From contig NZ_CAXIQH010000001.1 in assembly GCF_964030975.1 (NCBI RefSeq), positions 124,001 through 188,000 of the forward strand: a stretch of 64,000 nucleotides of DNA, written 5' to 3'. Of the stretch, positions 27,500 to 35,390 are shown piece after piece. This DNA comes from Tisiphia sp964030975. Its GTDB lineage: Bacteria; Pseudomonadota; Alphaproteobacteria; Rickettsiales; Rickettsiaceae. Made by a program: the position numbers and the translations under genes. Each line of letters opens with the position of its first letter. Within the stretch, counting starts at the first letter, position 1. Under the pieces are notes generated by a model. That model was not told the DNA's origin. It worked only from the letters and a program-made list of their open reading frames with translations, and made no database searches.

Positions 27500-27893
27500 A
27501 TTAAAAATTATATTATTTTACCTATTATGCAGTGCCGGGGGGATATATATGATATTATATAATCTTGAAGATAATATAGTATTTTTTTATCCTCCATCAA
27601 AAATTAATGAGTTAAAACTTGGCAAAGAATTTAGAGTAGGGGGGTTAGTCAAAGTAGGTTCAATTAAAAAAATTACTGCTGATAAGGTGCATTTTGTCAT
27701 TACTGATGACATTAAAGACCTAGAAATATCTTATCAAGGGGTTTTACCGGCTTTGTTTCGCGAGAATCAAGGAATAGTAGCGGTAGGGAAACTATCAGAT
27801 AATCTATTCATAGCTCGTGGATTGTTGACTAAACATGATGAGAATTATTCTCCAGCCCAGTATACTCAGATAGAAAATCAAGAATTGCGTTGA
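27477..27893 (+). CDS. ccmE: Cytochrome c maturation heme chaperone CcmE
   Basis: 138 residues: a short basic N terminus, a membrane anchor (IILFYLLCSAGGIYMIL, about 11-28), an OB-fold beta-barrel and the heme-attachment motif LLTKHDENYSP, where the His forms the covalent heme bond and the Tyr ligates iron. It carries heme in the periplasm to CcmF/H. The start ATG lies inside ccmD. Confidence 0.95.
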   Translation: MHKRVKNRLKIILFYLLCSAGGIYMILYNLEDNIVFFYPPSKINELKLGKEFRVGGLVKVGSIKKITADKVHFVITDDIKDLEISYQGVLPALFRENQGIVAVGKLSDNLFIARGLLTKHDENYSPAQYTQIENQELR

Positions 27894-27897
27894 GATT

Positions 27898-28132
27898 CAG
27901 GGCGATTTAAAAATTATAACTAATGATATAAGAATCTGTTTTGAAAAATGCATAAACGTCATTGCGAGGAGCCGCTTCGCTACGACGCGGCAATCCAAAA
28001 ATTGCAGCGGCAAAAATAAAATAGCAAGCTGTTTATTTTGATCGCCACGCCACTTCGTGGCTCGCGATGACGGTTATTCGTTTCTATAATCTAGTATTTT
28101 ATATCATTAGTTGCGACTTTTAAACTGCCCTG
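27898..28132. repeat. Hairpin MITE with CAGGGC...GCCCTG ends, copy a
   Basis: About 235 bp. The right end ACTAATGATATAAAA-type segment and CTTTTAAACTGCCCTG match copy b (52738-52973), in inverse orientation. The inner arms are GTCATTGCGAGGAGCCGCTTCGCTACGAC and CGTGGCTCGCGATGACGG. The left end is more diverged (CAGGGCGATTTAAAAATT). No coding capacity. Confidence 0.7.
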
Positions 28133-28156
28133 GGTTGTGATTAACTTATTTTTTAT

Positions 28157-28184
28157 TTGACAATTTAGTATAAATGTATATCAT
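28157..28184 (+). promoter_or_regulatory. Candidate sigma-70 promoter of the ankyrin gene
   Basis: A perfect TTGACA and a TATCAT are separated by 16 bp, about 110 bp upstream of the ankyrin-protein start and just downstream of the hairpin MITE. Confidence 0.45.
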
Positions 28185-28294
28185 GCAACTACTTTTGTAG
28201 AACTTAGATTTTAAATAATAACTATAGGTTGCGGCGTTTGATTTTCTCAATAACGCATAACAAATCCTATTAACACATTAATGCGGTAACTATT

Positions 28295-29458
28295 ATGTAT
28301 GAACTTACAGAAAATAATCAAGATTTCCAGTTAATTAGCGAAATAAGAACAGCTGTTTATAAAATTGGAAAAAGAGAAGAAGAAATTGAGGCACTAACAA
28401 GGTTATTAGAAAAGGATACCGAAGGGTTGGCTTATAAGTGTTTTTTTGGCACAGAAGAGCAGGAGACTTCTTGGGATAATCCTAAGGGCGATAATCTACT
28501 TTTGCTAGCAATAGCTACAGCAGGTTTTGTAGAATTTGCAGAAGGTAATAAAGATATTGCAACTCAGCTGACTAATATTATATTAAAGGACGCTCAAGCA
28601 AAATTAGAAGAAACAGAGCTTGGTGAATTTATTAATTTTCGTTATGGTAATGGTACTCCAGAAGATTATAATAACTATAGCATAGGTTATGATAACACCC
28701 CTTTAACCTTATCTATTAAAGAGGGGATTCCCTCTCTTGCTATACAATTAGTAGAATTGGGTGCAGAAGTTAACATTTTTTGTGGTTATGCTAACTTTTC
28801 TCCATTACATTTAGCGATTTTACACTATGCAGTAAAACCGACCGATCCTTTAAAAAAGAATTTAATTCTTAAGCTAAAAGAGAAAGGGGCAGATATTGCT
28901 GCTTTAGATGAATATGGCCATAGTGCAAAGGACTTGCTTCAATATAAAGGTTTGGGAGTAGAAGACTTGCATTTATTCACTATTAACAACCAAAACCTTA
29001 AAGAAGCCCTTAATACAAATTATGGACAAAAATATTCTTTTAAGGAGTTAGCAACAAATAAGGATGTAGTAAAGTTTTTTGAAGATAAAAAGTTTACTGC
29101 ATTCAAAGCTAATTGGGCTAATACAAATTTATTCAAGCAATTCTTAGACGAAAATCGAGAAGAAAACGGTAATAAATATATTCTTTATAGAAATGGTATT
29201 GAGGAAGGAAGGGGAAAAACAGAGGATAGTTTTGCTGAGGTAGTGATGCACGCCCTTCATTTGGATACTGAACTACAAGAATTAGTTAATAGTTTATCTA
29301 AGGTTCTTTATGGGGAGTATAATCTTAAGGATGCGATTGGAGGGGCTGCTTTAACTAATAACCCCTTGCATCGTTCATTTGTTGATATTTCTAATAGTCC
29401 TGATAGTCTAGAGTTTATAGGAGAATTAACTGAGTTGTTAGGTGAAGTAACTGTTTAG
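28295..29458 (+). CDS. Ankyrin-repeat protein, possible effector
   Basis: 387 residues, no signal peptide or membrane segment. Two to three ankyrin repeats lie at about 130-215 (NTPLTLSIKEGIPSLAIQLVELGAEVN; SPLHLAILHYA...LKEKGADIAALDEYGHSAKDLL). The flanking parts (1-125 and 215-387) are helical and unassigned. Ankyrin proteins of Rickettsiales are often secreted and bind host proteins, but I see no export signal here. It has its own promoter-like sequence and is followed by a PagL-like gene 35 bp downstream. Confidence 0.75.
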   Translation: MYELTENNQDFQLISEIRTAVYKIGKREEEIEALTRLLEKDTEGLAYKCFFGTEEQETSWDNPKGDNLLLLAIATAGFVEFAEGNKDIATQLTNIILKDAQAKLEETELGEFINFRYGNGTPEDYNNYSIGYDNTPLTLSIKEGIPSLAIQLVELGAEVNIFCGYANFSPLHLAILHYAVKPTDPLKKNLILKLKEKGADIAALDEYGHSAKDLLQYKGLGVEDLHLFTINNQNLKEALNTNYGQKYSFKELATNKDVVKFFEDKKFTAFKANWANTNLFKQFLDENREENGNKYILYRNGIEEGRGKTEDSFAEVVMHALHLDTELQELVNSLSKVLYGEYNLKDAIGGAALTNNPLHRSFVDISNSPDSLEFIGELTELLGEVTV

Positions 29459-29493
29459 TAATCAGGATAATTTTTCCAAAATTTTGGGGTATA

Positions 29494-30021
29494 ATGAATC
29501 GTTTAATATTATTGGTTTTTTTAAGTATTTCTTTTTGTTTAATTGGGCAAAGAGTTCTAGCTGATGAAATAAGAATAGGGCTGTTAAAACACGACATAAA
29601 TGTTAAGTTAGGACATCGTTATGAGAAAGGATACGACGTTAATTTAGAATATCTTTTTGAAAAATACAAATTTTTGCGTGGTTATCCTCATATAGGAGCA
29701 GATATTAACAATAGTAGATATGCAAGTAGTTTTTATAGTGGGCTCACTTGGCGTTTTGATATAATGGAATCTATGTTTTGGGAGGTAAGTCTTGGAGGGG
29801 CGATTCATAATGGTGAATTGAAAAAATCACCAAAACAACGAGCCTTGAAAAAACGCCCCTTAGGATCAAGGCTTTTATTTAGAGAAAGTTTTAGTTTAGG
29901 GGTAAAATTTAATGAAATACATGCAATTACATTAATGCTTGACCATATCTCTAATGCTGATATCGTAAAACCTAATGCAGGTCTGACTAATTTAGGTATA
30001 CGATATGGCTTTAAATTTTAA
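29494..30021 (+). CDS. PagL-like lipid A 3-O-deacylase (acyloxyacyl hydrolase family)
   Basis: 175 residues with a cleavable signal peptide (1-23, LILLVFLSISFCLIGQRVLA/DE) and an outer-membrane beta-barrel ending in aromatic GIRYGFKF. The family motif HxSNA is present (HISNADI, His151, Ser153), followed by NAGLTNLGIRYG. In P. aeruginosa PagL, His, Ser and a Glu 14 residues after the His form the catalytic set; at that spacing this protein has Thr165, so activity is uncertain. If active it would remove a 3-O acyl chain from lipid A and alter immune recognition. Confidence 0.8.
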   Translation: MNRLILLVFLSISFCLIGQRVLADEIRIGLLKHDINVKLGHRYEKGYDVNLEYLFEKYKFLRGYPHIGADINNSRYASSFYSGLTWRFDIMESMFWEVSLGGAIHNGELKKSPKQRALKKRPLGSRLLFRESFSLGVKFNEIHAITLMLDHISNADIVKPNAGLTNLGIRYGFKF

Positions 30022-30104
30022 GCGGTTCTATTTTTAGGATAGCCACTAAGTCGGAAAGCCTAATGAAGTTGATGTTTTTCCTTTATAAGGCATAAAACTC
30101 TACA

Positions 30105-30833
30105 ATGGGAATAGCAAAAATGAAAGATATTACCACTGACTATTCAACGTTAAAGGTAGAAAATCTTAGGGAACATTTGGTTGAGCGTGTTGAATCACTT
30201 CCCATAGACCCGCCTGACACTAAAAAAGCTCTTATACAAAATATACTAAAAACACCTAAAAAATCTACCAACCCAATGGATAGCCTACAAAAAGCTGCTG
30301 TAATAATAGACATAATGGCAAAAGTTGTGTTACCACACTCGAGTGATTTTCTACAAGGTGCCCATATAATGGTTGAAGATAATGGGAGTATGTACGATAA
30401 ATTAAAAGATCTAGGGCTAATTAAAGAGCGTTTTTCTTCTCATCATAGGGGCAATAAAGCTGAGTCCGATGCGTCAATTCAGGCTGGCGAAATATTTAGA
30501 GAATTTTTAGTTGGCAAAACAAAAGATGGTAAGACGTGGTTTCAGTTAGAAGCTCATTCTATCGGTGGGATTAGCAATTTTGTAAAACATATGGTAGATT
30601 ATATAACTTACGTATTAACTGGCAAAAATGTTGGACAATACGGTCTTTCGGAGCATGTAGATAGTAAGCCTATTATACTGAATGCTAAACAAATTAATCA
30701 AAAAACGAAAGAAGGAATCTCTTCTCCCACAACTACCAACTTTGTAAAAAAAATAGAAGAAGAGCGGCATAAAACTAAATCAGCACTATCAAAAAACGGC
30801 TCTGTTCAAGAAAGTGGGGGTGTGTCAAGATAA
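30105..30833 (+). CDS. Hypothetical protein, unknown function
   Basis: 242 residues, soluble, no signal or membrane helix; a second ATG at 30120 is possible. The central part has a compact conserved-looking stretch GKTKDGKTWFQLEAHS...VKHMVDYITYVLTGKNVGQYG (about 142-185). The C terminus is Ser/Lys-rich and disordered. I do not recognise a family. It lies 83 bp after the PagL-like gene on the same strand and may form one unit with it and the ankyrin gene. It could be a rickettsial lineage-specific protein. Confidence 0.6.
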   Translation: MGIAKMKDITTDYSTLKVENLREHLVERVESLPIDPPDTKKALIQNILKTPKKSTNPMDSLQKAAVIIDIMAKVVLPHSSDFLQGAHIMVEDNGSMYDKLKDLGLIKERFSSHHRGNKAESDASIQAGEIFREFLVGKTKDGKTWFQLEAHSIGGISNFVKHMVDYITYVLTGKNVGQYGLSEHVDSKPIILNAKQINQKTKEGISSPTTTNFVKKIEEERHKTKSALSKNGSVQESGGVSR

Positions 30834-30847
30834 TTGCTATGAGCTAG

Positions 30848-31005
30848 GTTCTGTTGACAAAATTCAAATTGTTTATATTTTGAGTATTTTTAAGCGAAAA
30901 TTAATAAGATTTTTGCAGGAATAGTTATTCCTATTTCAAAAAAATCTTATAATTTGCAGCTAATAAAGAGTCAAAATAGAATAATTTAAATTTTGTCAAC
31001 AGAAC
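30848..31005. mobile_element. MITE with GTTCTGTTGACAAAATT ends and CTAG flanks
   Basis: 158 bp with inverted ends GTTCTGTTGACAAAATT and AATTTTGTCAACAGAAC, flanked by CTAG at 30844-30847 and 31006-31009. The interior is palindromic (GAATAGTTATTCC at centre). No ORF. The CTAG duplication suggests mobilisation by an IS5-type transposase. Confidence 0.8.
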
Positions 31006-31009
31006 CTAG

Positions 31010-31593
31010 GCTGTGAAGGTGTCTAATTGATCTATATTTTGAGCTATTTTTTAGTGAGAATAAATAGTCCCCCCGTCAAAAGGTCTAAAGATACAACATC
31101 TGCTATGTTTAAACAAAAAGGATGTCATTCCTGCGTAGGCAGGAATCTATAATATCTCAGGGCTTTTTGTCCACTATTTTAGATCCTTGCTTTCGCAGGG
31201 ATGACAAGCTTGGTACTGTGATTAGGTTATATAGTTATGCTCATAGGATTAGGTGATAAAGAACATAACGATTGTAAGTTGTCATTCCCGCGAAGGCGGG
31301 AATCTAGATACCTGCTTTCGCAAGGTTAACACAAAGTTTGTATCACCTAATTCAATAGGTTTCACTATAAAAGCTTTGTAAATCCATAAGGTTTTTGACA
31401 AAATAGGGTGAAAATCTTATGGATTTTGATGTGATTTTTAACCGCAAACATGTATTACCTCTCATACCTACAGCCTTTTTGACGGAGCGACTAAATAGGA
31501 TTTTTGAAGGAATAGTGTACCTATTTCAAGAAAATCATATTTATTCGTAGCAAAAAAGAGCCAAAATTAGGTCACTTTAGAAACCTTCACAGC
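31010..31593. mobile_element. Sibling CTAG-flanked MITE (GCTGTGAAGGT ends), interrupted
   Basis: The ends GCTGTGAAGGTGTCTAA and the complementary AAACCTTCACAGC (ending 31593) are flanked by the CTAG shared with the previous MITE (31006-31009) and CTAG at 31594-31597. The inner sequence (GAGCTATTTTTTAGTGAGAATAAATA ... AGGATTTTTGAAGGAATAG) parallels the previous MITE. An IS5-end-related insert (about 31069-31491, ends TCCCCCCGTCAAAAGG and CCTTTTTGACGGAGCGA) splits it, and that insert itself carries a MITE (31230-31369). Confidence 0.7.
31230..31369 (+). mobile_element. IS630-derived MITE, copy 6
   Basis: 140 bp, CGCGAAGGCGGG core and GCAAGGTTAACAC variant, the same subtype as copy 3. It is nested in the IS5-related repeat that interrupts the CTAG-flanked MITE. 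Confidence 0.88.
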
Positions 31594-31667
31594 CTAGGAG
31601 ACTGTTGGAAATAACTAAAGTGATTCTATTTTTGACTTGTGCAGGAACTCTAATGAGTTCCGTGAAT

Positions 31668-32123
31668 TTAGCAGATCACTTTAGTCAACATAGTATCGGC
31701 TCTTTTTTCAAATGCATCGACCATTCTCCTAGTAGCATCAGCAAAGAACATACCAACTAACTTATCAACTATGGCAAACTTCATCTTAAAATCAATAAAG
31801 AACTCTATTTTACTACCAGTATCTTCTTGAGAAAATTGCCATAAATTTTTTAAATATTTAAATGGTCCGGAGATTGCCTCTACTTCAATGGAATATCTCT
31901 GCTTATTCAAATCACTTGAGTATATAATTCTTGATTGATAGTTGTCTGAAAAACCTTTTAACTGAATTACTAATTCAGCTATAATTTGATTCTCACTCTC
32001 TGAGATGACTCTAGCCGCTTTACACCATGGTAAGAATTCAGGGTATGACTTTACGTCAAGAACTAAGTGAAATAATTCTTGTGGATTATATGGTAGGATT
32101 TTGACTTGATGAAAACTTGGCAT
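31668..32123 (-). CDS. RatA/COQ10-like START-domain protein
   Basis: 151 residues: MPSFHQVKILPYNPQELFHLVLDVKSYPEFLPWCKAARV is the signature start of the RatA/Coq10 polyketide-cyclase family, with the SRIIY...SIEVEAISGPFKYL middle and C-terminal helix VDAFEKRADTM. Bacterial relatives are linked to ubiquinone function (Coq10) or were proposed as a ribosome-association toxin (RatA). In a bacterium with ubiquinone genes nearby, the lipid-binding Coq10-like role is the simpler reading. Confidence 0.85.
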   Translation of the reverse strand: MPSFHQVKILPYNPQELFHLVLDVKSYPEFLPWCKAARVISESENQIIAELVIQLKGFSDNYQSRIIYSSDLNKQRYSIEVEAISGPFKYLKNLWQFSQEDTGSKIEFFIDFKMKFAIVDKLVGMFFADATRRMVDAFEKRADTMLTKVIC

Positions 32124-32130
32124 AAATTCT

Positions 32131-32259
32131 TTAAAAATCAGTTACCCTACCTTTATGCTGCCAATCTCCGTGGGTAGTGGGTTCTTGACCTTTAAAACCA
32201 CCTATTTCCTTTGGCTTTTCTTTTTTATCTTTTATGATAGTATCTTTTTTATTATCCAT
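32131..32259 (-). CDS. DUF1674 / SDHAF4-like succinate dehydrogenase assembly factor, 42 aa
   Basis: A 42-residue protein: a Lys/Asp-rich start, then EIGGFKGQEPTTHGDWQHKGRVTDF, which is the conserved C-terminal motif (GG..G.EPT..GDW..KGR.xDF) of DUF1674 proteins. The mitochondrial relative SDHAF4 binds flavinated SdhA and helps assemble complex II. The motif reaches the last residue, as in the family. It lies 8 bp upstream of the ratA-like gene on the same strand, so the two are probably cotranscribed. Confidence 0.85.
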   Translation of the reverse strand: MDNKKDTIIKDKKEKPKEIGGFKGQEPTTHGDWQHKGRVTDF

Positions 32260-32286
32260 AAATGTACTAGTTTCCTCTTACGATAA

Positions 32287-33084
32287 TTACGTCTTTTTAT
32301 TTGCATCTATACATGTCAACACTTCAATTGCAGATTTCTCCAATTCTTGCATTACTGCAATATACGGGAAAGGGCCGTAACTAATTCTAGATACACCTAA
32401 ATTAGCAAGGTTTTTTACTGCCGTTACATCTTGCACCATTATGTTGACAGGAATAGGTGAAGATTCACATAATTGTTTTATAAAATTATGATTTGCTAAG
32501 CCTGGGGCAAAAAACCCATCGGCTCCAACTTCTGCATAAGCTTTGCTTCGTTCAATAGCTTCTTTTAAGTCTTGCTCATTATGCTCAGATGTATCTTTTT
32601 GAAAAAAGATGTCCGTTCTAGCATTAATAAACATATTAGGCAATGGTTCCTTGATAGCTTCTTTAATTGCTTTAATTCGTTTACATTGCTCTTCTATAGA
32701 GTATCTTGCCTTTTCTTTCCCAATAATTTGATCTTCAAAATTTATACCAATTGTCCCTGTTGCAACTACGAGACCAACATTTTCTATTAAATCACTTAAT
32801 TTTGATGCAAAGCCTGATTCAAAATCAAAACTTACGGGTGCTTTGACTTTTTCAATAATATTCTTTAAATTCTGTAAGGCTAATTTAAGAGGGAATTTTT
32901 CACCATCTTCATAACCATAAGATTTTGCTACTGCCCAGCTACTTGTAGCTAATGCTTTTGCCCCCGACTTCTCTACAATCTGTGCTGAGCCAACATCCCA
33001 AACATTATACAACACTAAAGGATTACCTTTTTTGTGAAGTGTTTTAAACAAACTATCTTCTATTTCTGTGAGTTTTCTTTGCAT
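32287..33084 (-). CDS. Isocitrate lyase/PEP mutase superfamily protein
   Basis: 265 residues forming the TIM barrel of the ICL/PEPM superfamily: LVLYNVWDVGSAQIVEKSGAKALATSSWAVA, then APVSFDFESGFA (metal-binding acidic strand), INFEDQIIG, INARTDIFF and ADGFFAPGL. These resemble the carboxyvinyl-phosphonate phosphonomutase/2-methylisocitrate lyase group, but the lyase-specific KKCGH loop is not seen, so the substrate is unknown. It is 27 bp upstream of the SDHAF4-like gene. Confidence 0.85.
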   Translation of the reverse strand: MQRKLTEIEDSLFKTLHKKGNPLVLYNVWDVGSAQIVEKSGAKALATSSWAVAKSYGYEDGEKFPLKLALQNLKNIIEKVKAPVSFDFESGFASKLSDLIENVGLVVATGTIGINFEDQIIGKEKARYSIEEQCKRIKAIKEAIKEPLPNMFINARTDIFFQKDTSEHNEQDLKEAIERSKAYAEVGADGFFAPGLANHNFIKQLCESSPIPVNIMVQDVTAVKNLANLGVSRISYGPFPYIAVMQELEKSAIEVLTCIDANKKT

Positions 33085-33173
33085 ACTATATTATCTCCTT
33101 CTGTTTGAGTCAGTTTTCTTATTGTTGTTTTTTCTTAATAATATATTTTGAAGTAAATGAAAAAGTTAAAATT

Positions 33174-33911
33174 ATGAAAATTTCTCGTCTTCATAGAATA
33201 TATAGCAATATCAAACTAATTGAAAATTATTCGTTAAATCTTACAGAAGATCACAGTCACTACCTTAAAACAGTATTAAGACTAAAAATTGGTGATCATT
33301 TTAGAATTTTCAACGGCATAGATGGTGAGTTTATAGCACAAATTACTGATATAACAAAAAATAATTTACGTGTTAGGCTTACTAATATTTTAAGAAAAGC
33401 AATAACCGAGCCTGAACTTACTTTAGGGATATCGATTATTAAAAGTGATAGAATGTTAGATGCCGTAGATATGGCTGTACAACTTGGGGTGACAAAGATT
33501 ATTCCATTAATCACAGAAAGATCTCAATTTCGTAATGTTAATAATCAAAAATTGATGAAATGTATTGTCGAGTCTACAGAACAGTCCGAACGTTTAACAC
33601 CACCCATTCTTATGCCATTAATATCACTTAGTCTTTTCCTCGACCAAAACCTAGATAATTCTATAATATATGCTAATGAAAATGAAGATGAAAATAATAC
33701 ATTATTAAAAATCATGCCTATATTATACTCAAATATTTCAGTTATTGTCGGTCCAGAAGGCGGGTTTTCACCAAATGAACTTAAGATGCTTTCATTGAAA
33801 CCTAATAGTTTATCAATAAGTCTAGGAGCAAATGTCCTACGAACTGAAACTGCCGTGGCAACGTGTTTAGCACAAATTAAATTATTTATAACTAACCCTG
33901 TTACCCATTAA
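33174..33911 (+). CDS. rsmE: 16S rRNA m3U1498 methyltransferase
   Basis: 245 residues from MKISRLHRIY (33174); the frame is open upstream to 33105, but homologues start at the Arg-Leu-His segment. The SPOUT-fold motifs are IVGPEGGFSPNEL (SAM-binding knot) and LGANVLRTETAVATCLAQ. The N-terminal PUA-like part contains HYLKTVLRLKIGDHFRIFNG. It methylates U1498 in the decoding region. The 3' end overlaps the convergent nadK gene by 11 bp. Confidence 0.93.
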   Translation: MKISRLHRIYSNIKLIENYSLNLTEDHSHYLKTVLRLKIGDHFRIFNGIDGEFIAQITDITKNNLRVRLTNILRKAITEPELTLGISIIKSDRMLDAVDMAVQLGVTKIIPLITERSQFRNVNNQKLMKCIVESTEQSERLTPPILMPLISLSLFLDQNLDNSIIYANENEDENNTLLKIMPILYSNISVIVGPEGGFSPNELKMLSLKPNSLSISLGANVLRTETAVATCLAQIKLFITNPVTH

Positions 33912-34686
33912 ATTGCTCTTTGATAATACGATTTTCAAGGCTATTTTTTTTATCAAATAGTAATTTGATCATCTTGCTTTTTACTGATCTAATTAATACT
34001 GATTTAATATCATCGAATTCCTGGAAATCAGCAGCTGCATTTACTGGTCTTTTATTACTTTCTAAAATTTCAAATTTTATAGTAGTGGAAAATGGTAATA
34101 ACGCACCATGCCAACGTCTTGGACGAAAAGGACAAATTGGGGTTAGACATAATACATTTGACTCAAGTGGCAAAATAGGTCCCCCGGCAGATAAGTTGTA
34201 AGCACTACTACCAGCTGGAGTTGCAACCATTGCCCCATCAGCTACTAATTCACTCATACGTTCAACTTGATCAATTTCAATCTTAAATTTAGCTGCTTGG
34301 TTGGTTTTACGAAATATTGAGACTTCATTAATGGCTAGGGCAGTGTAGGTGTTATTATCTATAGTTTCTACTTGCATTTCTAAAGGATATAAATGAGAAA
34401 CTATCGATTCTTGTAAATTATCTACTAACTTTTCGACAATAATTGGATTCATTAAAAATCCAATATTGCCAGAATTAATGCCATAAAAAGGAATGTTCAA
34501 GTGCATATAACGGTGTATGGCATGTAATAATTCTCCATCTCCGCCAACTACAATAATTATTTCTGCTTCTTCCACTTTACAAAACTTATAAAATAGTTCA
34601 AGCTGGTTAACTAGTTCTAACGATTTCGTGGAACTGTTATAACTAATTGCAATTTTATTTACATCAATTTTAGTTTTTGCCAACAT
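33901..34686 (-). CDS. nadK: NAD kinase
   Basis: 261 residues. The GGDGELLHAIHRY motif (catalytic GGDG), NSGNIGFLMNP, and the C-terminal DGAMVATPAGSSAYNLSAGGPIL motif define NAD kinase, which phosphorylates NAD to NADP. The length is typical of short alphaproteobacterial forms. It overlaps the upstream PAP2 gene by 28 bp on the same strand and the convergent rsmE by 11 bp. Confidence 0.94.
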   Translation of the reverse strand: MLAKTKIDVNKIAISYNSSTKSLELVNQLELFYKFCKVEEAEIIIVVGGDGELLHAIHRYMHLNIPFYGINSGNIGFLMNPIIVEKLVDNLQESIVSHLYPLEMQVETIDNNTYTALAINEVSIFRKTNQAAKFKIEIDQVERMSELVADGAMVATPAGSSAYNLSAGGPILPLESNVLCLTPICPFRPRRWHGALLPFSTTIKFEILESNKRPVNAAADFQEFDDIKSVLIRSVKSKMIKLLFDKKNSLENRIIKEQFNG

Positions 34687-35327
34687 AAATACAATATATG
34701 ATTAATTATTAATACAACAAAACAAGAAGCTAGTACATCACTTAAAAAATGTCCTCCCATTAATATACGGCTTAGCCCGATTAATGAACCAAAAATCAAG
34801 GAAATACTGTAGATTCTTGAAAAATATATAAAAGGAACAATATAAGCAAGACTAGTTAAGCTATAGCCCATAGCCGCATGTCCTGATGAAAATGAGCAAT
34901 TATGTACACATTCATTAGAGACGGAGAAAGCTCGAGTAAAATTCTTTGTACCATTAAAATCCTTAATTTGTACAGGACGAGCTCTACCAAAATTTTCTTT
35001 AAATATATGATTCACCAATAATCCAGGACCTATGGCCGTAGATAAAATTATATAAAATCCTCCAGAAATAATAAGCTTATTGAAAGTTTTGTGCTTAACA
35101 ATTAAGTAAAGTAGATATAATAATGTTACTATAAATAGTAATTTAGTTAATGTCGGAATAATTTCAAACAATAATTGGACAATATTATTGTCACGGTAGA
35201 TAAATCCATCCTTACTGTCATAGAATAATTTTGAGAAATCTATATCAAAACTAGGAAATAATAGGGTTAATAATAAGACTATACCAAAGGCAAATATGTT
35301 AGTATAAACTAAATTAGTATTAATCAT
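34659..35327 (-). CDS. PAP2-family membrane phosphatase
   Basis: 222 residues with about six membrane helices. The three PAP2 catalytic motifs are present: KENFGRARPVQ (KxxxxxxRP), CSFSSGHAAMGYSL (SGH) and SRILMGGHFLSDVLAS (SRxxxGxHxxxD). Likely substrates are lipid pyrophosphates: undecaprenyl pyrophosphate, phosphatidylglycerophosphate or lipid A phosphate. The sequence does not distinguish these. Probably cotranscribed with nadK (28-bp overlap). Confidence 0.88.
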   Translation of the reverse strand: MINTNLVYTNIFAFGIVLLLTLLFPSFDIDFSKLFYDSKDGFIYRDNNIVQLLFEIIPTLTKLLFIVTLLYLLYLIVKHKTFNKLIISGGFYIILSTAIGPGLLVNHIFKENFGRARPVQIKDFNGTKNFTRAFSVSNECVHNCSFSSGHAAMGYSLTSLAYIVPFIYFSRIYSISLIFGSLIGLSRILMGGHFLSDVLASCFVVLIINHILYLCWQKLKLM

Positions 35328-35390
35328 AGACTAAAAGCCAGAAATAAGGTATAAAAGCATACGCAAACCATACATAATATAGAAGTTAAC

